Of a DNA stretch of 6,456 bases, positions 1-3,748 are shown piece by piece. The notes beneath the pieces were generated by a model. That model saw nothing but the letters and a program-made list of their open reading frames with translations, was not told the origin of the DNA and made no database searches. The number at the start of each line of letters is the position of its first letter. The stretch's first letter is position 1. The position numbers were made by a program, and so were the translations under genes. The DNA lies in NCBI GenBank assembly GCA_947486505.1, contig CANKTT010000084.1, positions 1 to 6,456 on the forward strand, given 5' to 3'. The stretch comes from Actinomycetota bacterium (GTDB lineage: Bacteria; Actinomycetota; Actinomycetes; S36-B12; UBA5976).

Positions 1-1
1 A

Positions 2-298
2 AAGCCAAACAGCATCGATGGACAAATGGAGTCTGTTCTAATGGCATGGATTTCACCAGACGAAGCAATTGAAACTGGTATCTGGGAATGCTCGCCAGGC
101 ACATTTATCGTGCATCGCGATGGCTATGACGAAATCGCGCAGATCCTTTCGGGTTCAGCAACAATAACCGGCGAAGATGGAACTGTAGTTGAACTAAAGG
201 TTGATTCCACAATCGTTACTCCAGAAGGTTGGCGCGGAACTTGGGTTGTGCACGAGCCAATCCGCAAAATGTTTGTAATTCGTCGCTTCAAGAAGTAA
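2..298 (+). CDS. DUF861 (cupin_3) small cupin protein, 5' partial
   Basis: The reading frame is open from the left edge to TAA at 296-298, so the gene probably starts outside the window. An ATG at 26 and another at 41 are in frame, but neither has a Shine-Dalgarno sequence, and family members are usually about 110-120 residues against 90 from the first ATG. The segment GIWECSPGTF, followed by a DE pair and LSGSATIT, then a PEGW..TW stretch and an RK near the end, is the pattern of the DUF861/cupin_3 family, which includes (S)-ureidoglycine aminohydrolase-like proteins. Many members have no known reaction, so I assign none. It lies 23 bases before the ureohydrolase gene on the same strand and is probably in its operon. 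A link to ureide or guanidino metabolism is an inference from that neighbour. I am confident of the fold and not of the function. Confidence 0.85.
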   Translation, partial: KPNSIDGQMESVLMAWISPDEAIETGIWECSPGTFIVHRDGYDEIAQILSGSATITGEDGTVVELKVDSTIVTPEGWRGTWVVHEPIRKMFVIRRFKK

Positions 299-321
299 CT
301 CGCAATAGATAGGTACCAGAA

Positions 322-1284
322 ATGAATCCTGAAGACATTGTCGGCCCCGTTGAAGGAACAAAGGTCCCTCGATTTGCGGGCGAATCAACTTTCTCTCGCT
401 TGCCACGTATTGATCAGGTTTCTGATTACGACGTAGCGATCCTAGGTGCACCGTTTGATGGTGGCGTTTCGTATCGTCCAGGTGCTCGCTTTGGTCCAAT
501 GGCAATTCGTCAGGCATCTCGCCATTTGCGTCCGGCATATCATCCAGATTTACAGGTTGCACCGTTTCGCACGATTCAAGCAGTTGATGCAGGGGACATT
601 CCTTGTAATCCATTCGACATTGATAGCGCACTCAAGCAAATCGATGACGGAGCAAGTGAATTAGTAAGCGATAGTCGCAAGCTGGTAACCCTTGGTGGCG
701 ATCACACCGTCACACTTGGATTACTTCGCGCATTAGTAAAGGTGCATGGTCCAATCGCCATGATTCACTTCGATTCCCACCTTGATACTTGGGATAGCTA
801 CTTCGGAGCCGATCGCACGCATGGAACTTTCATGCGCCGGGCATTCGAAGAAGGCCTGCTAATCGAAGACAAGTCACTTCACGTTGGTATTCGCGGTCCG
901 CTTTACGACCAACAGGATCTAATCAATGACAAGAACTTTGGATTCTCCACAGTTCGAGCGGCTGATTTTGATCGCATGGGTGTGGAAGAAGTTATTGGCC
1001 TTGCTCGTAAGCGCGTAGGGGATAGCCCGATGTACCTTTCTATAGACATCGATGTGCTTGATCCAGCTTTTGCGCCAGGCACTGGAACTCCTGAAATGGG
1101 CGGGTTCACTTCACGTGAATTGCTAAACCTAGTTCGCGGCATGCCAAGAGAACAGATGATTGGCGCTGACATTGTTGAGGTTGCTCCGGCTTATGACCAC
1201 GCTGAAATCACATCGCTTGCTGCGGCAACTTTGGCGTACGAAATTATGTCGCTAATGGCTTTGAACGTAACTGACAAGAAATAA
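322..1284 (+). CDS. Agmatinase/arginase-family ureohydrolase
   Basis: This is a 320-residue protein of normal length for the ureohydrolase superfamily, whose members hydrolyse a guanidino group to urea and an amine at a binuclear manganese centre in the cytoplasm. All expected ligands are visible: GGDH at 125-128 (H128), DSHLD at 151-155 (D151, H153, D155), and SIDIDVLDP at 240-248 (D242, D244). E286 in the VEVAP motif matches the conserved family glutamate. The N-terminal LGAPFDGGVSYRPGARFGP (41-59) is also typical. The DSHLDTWD...HGT context is like actinobacterial proteins annotated as agmatinase. Agmatine, 4-guanidinobutyrate, guanidinopropionate or another guanidino acid are all possible substrates, so I give no gene symbol. 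The start has only a weak AGG (311-313) upstream, but no better in-frame ATG exists. It sits between a DUF861 cupin and a class II aldolase in an apparent operon. Confidence 0.93.
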   Translation: MNPEDIVGPVEGTKVPRFAGESTFSRLPRIDQVSDYDVAILGAPFDGGVSYRPGARFGPMAIRQASRHLRPAYHPDLQVAPFRTIQAVDAGDIPCNPFDIDSALKQIDDGASELVSDSRKLVTLGGDHTVTLGLLRALVKVHGPIAMIHFDSHLDTWDSYFGADRTHGTFMRRAFEEGLLIEDKSLHVGIRGPLYDQQDLINDKNFGFSTVRAADFDRMGVEEVIGLARKRVGDSPMYLSIDIDVLDPAFAPGTGTPEMGGFTSRELLNLVRGMPREQMIGADIVEVAPAYDHAEITSLAAATLAYEIMSLMALNVTDKK

Positions 1285-1293
1285 ACGGATAAG

Positions 1294-1298
1294 AAGGG
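1294..1298 (+). promoter_or_regulatory. Ribosome binding site of the aldolase gene
   Basis: AAGGG lies 7 bases before the ATG at 1306 and within the 21-base gap after the ureohydrolase stop. It fixes the start and supports translation from a shared message. Confidence 0.7.
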
Positions 1299-1305
1299 CT
1301 AAACC

Positions 1306-2085
1306 ATGTCGCTAACGTCGCCAGATGAAATGTTGCGGGTTGATCAAGACCCAATTCGACAAGCTCGCATTGATTTAGCTGCGGCTCACCGCTTGGCAGT
1401 CTTCTACGGATTCCACGAAGGTATCGACAATCACTTCACGCTGTTAGTCCCAGGTTACGAAGATCGATTCTTCCTAGCGCCATTTGGATTGCATTGGTCA
1501 GAAATTCAAGCCAGCGACTTCATGATCGTTGACCTTGACGGCACAGTTTATGAAGGTAGCGGGCTAGTTGAAGAGACCGCATTCTTCATTCACGCGCCAA
1601 TGCATGGCAGCACTCGCAAGCTTCGTGCAGTTCTTCACACCCACATGCCGTACGCAACAGCTTTGGCAATGTTGGATGAACCAGATCTCGTTATGGCCAG
1701 CCAGAATGCACTTGGCTACCGCGATGATGTTTTCTACGACTGCGATTACAACGGACTTGCACTTGATCGTTCCGAAGGTGAGCGCATGACGCGAGCGCTA
1801 GGGGATAAGTCAATTCTTTTGCTCCGCAATCATGGCATCGTCACTACTGGTGCAACAGTTGCTGAGGCATTCCATCATTTGTATTTCTTTGAGCGCACTG
1901 CTGAAGTTCAAGTTCTAGCGCAATCAACGGGTCAGATGATTCGCGAAGTTCCTAAAGACATCGTGGACATGACTGTTGAGCAGTTCAAGGATTCAACCCA
2001 CCTTGATGGCTACAGTCGTATCGATCTGCACTTCGCAGCACTAAAGCGAATGCTCGATCGCAGCCAGCCGGATTACGCCGCTTAA
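1306..2085 (+). CDS. Adducin-like class II aldolase family protein
   Basis: This 259-residue protein matches the class II aldolase/adducin N-terminal domain family across nearly its full length. Known enzymes of the family (for example fuculose-1-phosphate aldolase) use a zinc ion to cleave or form carbon-carbon bonds. Visible hallmarks are NHFTLLVPG at 42-50, an APFGLHWSEI region (58-67), E90 in VEETAFFIH at the position of the catalytic glutamate, HTH at 111-113 (zinc ligands H111 and H113), SQNAL at 132-136, and LLRNHG at 172-177, which supplies the third histidine (H176). The layout is of the adducin-like subgroup rather than the short FucA/AraD type, so the substrate is unknown. The metal site looks intact, which favours an active enzyme over a purely structural relative. 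It begins 21 bases after the ureohydrolase and is probably co-transcribed with it. It ends tail to tail with the minus-strand cupin gene, only 6 bases away, with no convincing terminator between them. Confidence 0.9.
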   Translation: MSLTSPDEMLRVDQDPIRQARIDLAAAHRLAVFYGFHEGIDNHFTLLVPGYEDRFFLAPFGLHWSEIQASDFMIVDLDGTVYEGSGLVEETAFFIHAPMHGSTRKLRAVLHTHMPYATALAMLDEPDLVMASQNALGYRDDVFYDCDYNGLALDRSEGERMTRALGDKSILLLRNHGIVTTGATVAEAFHHLYFFERTAEVQVLAQSTGQMIREVPKDIVDMTVEQFKDSTHLDGYSRIDLHFAALKRMLDRSQPDYAA

Positions 2086-2091
2086 CAAGAT

Positions 2092-2475
2092 TTAGAACTT
2101 GTAAATTACGTCTGCAAAATGTGGCGTAGCAAATAAGTAAAGAATTCGAAGCGGCTCATCGTCGTAGTTATTGATTTGATGCAGTGCATCGCCGGGAATG
2201 TAAACCATGGTATCGGCTTCAACGTCGTATTCAACGTGCTCGATAGTAACTTTGCCTTTGCCGCTTAATACGTAGTAAGTCTCGGGCTGTAGGTGTCGAT
2301 GAGCTTCAAGCGATTCATCTTTAAATACTCGAGCAACACCCAAAACCATGTCAGTTTCTTCGTCATCGTTTACGCCTTGAAGTGCTTTCCATGTGACTTT
2401 GCCACGAGCCGCAACTTGATCCTCTGGCCAACCAGCCCAGTCACCGTCGGAAAGCTTGCGAATAATTGGGTTCAT
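2092..2475 (-). CDS. Single-domain cupin_2 protein
   Basis: This is a 127-residue cytoplasmic protein made of one cupin barrel. Motif 1 is HRHLQPE (H59, H61, E65) followed by YYVLSGKG, and motif 2 is PGDALHQINN with H99. The usual 3-His/1-Glu metal site is therefore complete. I chose the ATG at 2475 because AGGAG (2485-2481) lies 5 bases upstream. A GTG at 2481 would add two residues but overlaps that ribosome binding site. The function cannot be named: cupins of this size include dioxygenases, isomerases, sugar-binding regulators and some dimethylsulfoniopropionate lyases such as DddK. The H-x-H-x3-E-x-Y spacing (Y67) is shared with the last group but is also common elsewhere. It is divergent from the pirin gene, with 127 bases between the two start codons, and could share regulation with it. 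Confidence 0.88.
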   Translation of the reverse strand: MNPIIRKLSDGDWAGWPEDQVAARGKVTWKALQGVNDDEETDMVLGVARVFKDESLEAHRHLQPETYYVLSGKGKVTIEHVEYDVEADTMVYIPGDALHQINNYDDEPLRILYLFATPHFADVIYKF

Positions 2476-2480
2476 TGCCA

Positions 2481-2485
2481 CTCCT
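2481..2485 (-). promoter_or_regulatory. Ribosome binding site of the minus-strand cupin
   Basis: Read on the minus strand this is AGGAG, 5 bases before ATG at 2475. It overlaps the alternative GTG start at 2481, which argues for the ATG. Confidence 0.75.
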
Positions 2486-2533
2486 GATTAAAAAACCTTG
2501 CAGTTCAGGCTATTTGTATTTCACCAGCTGCGG

Positions 2534-2562
2534 TTGCATTTTCCAGAACCCGACTCTAAACT
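2534..2562 (+). promoter_or_regulatory. Candidate promoter of the pirin gene
   Basis: TTGCAT (2534-2539) and TAAACT (2557-2562) are separated by exactly 17 bases, matching the sigma-70 layout with moderate hexamer matches (3 of 6 and 4 of 6). Transcription would start near 2569-2571, inside the palindrome that follows, leaving a leader of about 33 bases. The spacing and position are good but the hexamers are weak. Confidence 0.4.
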
Positions 2563-2567
2563 CATAG

Positions 2568-2585
2568 TAGTTGAACATTCAACTA
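2568..2585. promoter_or_regulatory. Perfect palindrome, probable repressor operator
   Basis: TAGTTGAA-CA-TTCAACTA is an inverted repeat with 8-base arms and a 2-base centre. It lies directly after the candidate -10 element and 17 bases before the pirin start codon. Its length and its TTGAA/TTCAA arms resemble sites bound by dimeric winged-helix repressors such as MarR-family proteins. That assignment is an inference, because no regulator gene is in the window. A repressor bound here would block pirin transcription at its start point and could also affect the divergent cupin gene. It is too short and AT-rich to be a likely terminator. Confidence 0.6.
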
Positions 2586-2590
2586 AGCCT

Positions 2591-2597
2591 AAGGAGG
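2591..2597 (+). promoter_or_regulatory. Strong ribosome binding site deciding the pirin start
   Basis: AAGGAGG lies 5 bases before ATG at 2603. It rules against the longer reading from the ATG at 2498, whose extra 35 residues have no family counterpart and would be encoded across the promoter and palindrome. Confidence 0.85.
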
Positions 2598-2602
2598 CCG
2601 CT

Positions 2603-3568
2603 ATGCCAGCGGTAACAGCAGATACTTTGACGCTGCCGAGAGTTTTTGTCGCCCCAGGCGCACAGCCGCGTTCAGTAAAGATGATTACAAATGCGCCGCA
2701 GGCATACGAAGGCGAAGGCTTCCCAGTGCGTCGCGCATTCGCCGGCATCCCTAATGCTGATCTAGATCCATTCATTCACATGGATCAAATGGGTGAAGTT
2801 GAATATCTTCCAGGTGAACCAAAGGGAACACCTTGGCATCCACACCGCGGCTTTGAAACTTTCACATACCTAATGGACGGTCGCTTCCTGCATCAAGATT
2901 CACATGGCGGCGGCGGCATCATCAAAGAAGGTGGCACCCAATACATGACTGCTGGCGACGGCATTCTTCATATTGAAACGCCACCAGAGGATTTGGTTAT
3001 GTCCGGCGGAACTTTCCATGGCGTGCAACTTTGGATTAACTTGCCAAAGGAAAAGAAGCGAATTCAACCTGCGTACCAGGACCTGCAAGGTCTTGATTCT
3101 GCAATGGTTACAACGCAAGACGGTGGCGCACTAATTCGAGTGCTAGCTGGTCAGATTGAAGATCACTCCGGTCCTGGAATCTCACACACCCCGATCACCA
3201 TTACGCACGTAACAATTGCCCCGGGGGCTCGTGCCGAAATTCCATGGCGCAGCGACTTCAATGCTTTGGCATACGTGCTTAATGGCTCGGGAACAGTTGG
3301 ACCTGCAAACCACCCAATCCAAACTGGCCAGATGGCTGTTTTAGTCAACGGTGATTACATCTCTATTCAAGCCAATCAAGTTCAAGAAGCTAGACATGAA
3401 GCACTTGATATCTTTTTGATCGGTGGCATTGCACTGCGCGAACAGGTTTTCCAGTACGGACCATTTGTTATGAGCACTAAAGAAGAAGTTATGCAGGCAA
3501 TGGAGGATTACCAAAAGGGCCGCTTTGGTCACATCCCTGTTGATGCGATCATGCCTCATCGCCCATAG
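2603..3568 (+). CDS. Pirin family protein (bicupin)
   Basis: This 321-residue protein is a clear pirin. The N-terminal cupin carries DPFIHMDQMGEVEY (55-68) and PWHPHRGFET (78-87), then HQDSHGGGG (97-105), TQYMTAGDGILHIE (112-125) and a second-half cupin. The four iron ligands of the family are present as H79, H81, H123 and E125. The C-terminal YGPFVMSTKEEVMQAMEDY segment (285-303) is the usual pirin C-terminal signature. Family members include bacterial quercetin 2,3-dioxygenase-like enzymes (YhhW type) and redox-responsive regulatory partners, so the reaction here is open. It is cytoplasmic, since no signal peptide is visible. The start is set by a strong ribosome binding site. A palindromic operator-like site upstream suggests inducible control, perhaps by an aromatic or oxidant signal. 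A long inverted repeat follows the stop codon after 11 bases. Confidence 0.95.
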   Translation: MPAVTADTLTLPRVFVAPGAQPRSVKMITNAPQAYEGEGFPVRRAFAGIPNADLDPFIHMDQMGEVEYLPGEPKGTPWHPHRGFETFTYLMDGRFLHQDSHGGGGIIKEGGTQYMTAGDGILHIETPPEDLVMSGGTFHGVQLWINLPKEKKRIQPAYQDLQGLDSAMVTTQDGGALIRVLAGQIEDHSGPGISHTPITITHVTIAPGARAEIPWRSDFNALAYVLNGSGTVGPANHPIQTGQMAVLVNGDYISIQANQVQEARHEALDIFLIGGIALREQVFQYGPFVMSTKEEVMQAMEDYQKGRFGHIPVDAIMPHRP

Positions 3569-3579
3569 GCAACGAACCT

Positions 3580-3622
3580 AGAATTGGACTTTAGTTAACA
3601 AAGTTAACTAAAGTCCAATTCT
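3580..3622. terminator. 20-bp perfect inverted repeat, probable terminator
   Basis: Bases 3580-3599 and 3603-3622 are exact reverse complements around a 3-base AAA loop, giving a 20-bp hairpin that starts 11 bases after the pirin stop. The stem is AT-rich, and only a short T run (3622-3624) follows on the plus strand, so it is not a textbook intrinsic terminator. Its location still fits transcription ending after pirin. On the minus strand the hairpin contains the TAA that closes the coding-like stretch described next, so it may have served two convergent genes. Confidence 0.6.
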
Positions 3623-3720
3623 TTAGCCCAATCGCGAATCGTTTGCTTTTCGTTAACTGTTGAAACTTCTTCCAAAGGCACGAACCACGTAAAATGCTCT
3701 GGATAGATGCGGACATTTTG
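3604..3720 (-). pseudogene. Possible C-terminal remnant of a lost minus-strand gene
   Basis: Read on the minus strand, about 38 codons before TAA (3606-3604) give a protein-like sequence that includes the segments IYPEHFTWFVPLEEVS and TIRDWAKELDFS. It has mixed charge, several aromatics and no low-complexity bias. No ATG with a ribosome binding site starts it. Further upstream the frame runs into the antisense of the signal peptide and the Gly-rich domain, where it becomes proline-rich and meaningless. One reading is that the 5' part of a gene convergent with pirin was replaced when the large secreted-protein gene arrived. I do not recognise a family. An open frame of this length arises by chance roughly 15% of the time, so the call rests on composition only. 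Confidence 0.3.
3690..3695 (+). promoter_or_regulatory. Candidate -10 element for the secreted mosaic protein
   Basis: TAAAAT matches the -10 consensus at 5 of 6 positions and lies 53 bases before the start codon at 3749. No good -35 hexamer lies at the expected distance (TTCTTC at 3667-3672 is poor), so this is weak support. Confidence 0.25.
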
Positions 3721-3748
3721 TATTGCTATCTGGCGGGAGAAGCACGCG

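Noticed and set aside
194..631. Minus-strand open frame across the ureohydrolase start
   Set aside because: It overlaps two well-supported plus-strand genes, has no recognisable domain, and fits an antisense shadow.
2085..2102. ACAAG/CTTGT inverted repeat between the convergent aldolase and cupin genes
   Set aside because: The stem is only 5 bp with an 8-base loop and no T run, so it is not a credible terminator.
2498..2602. N-terminal extension of the pirin from an upstream ATG
   Set aside because: The extra 35 residues have no pirin counterpart, lack a ribosome binding site, and cover the promoter and palindrome. AAGGAGG before 2603 marks the true start.
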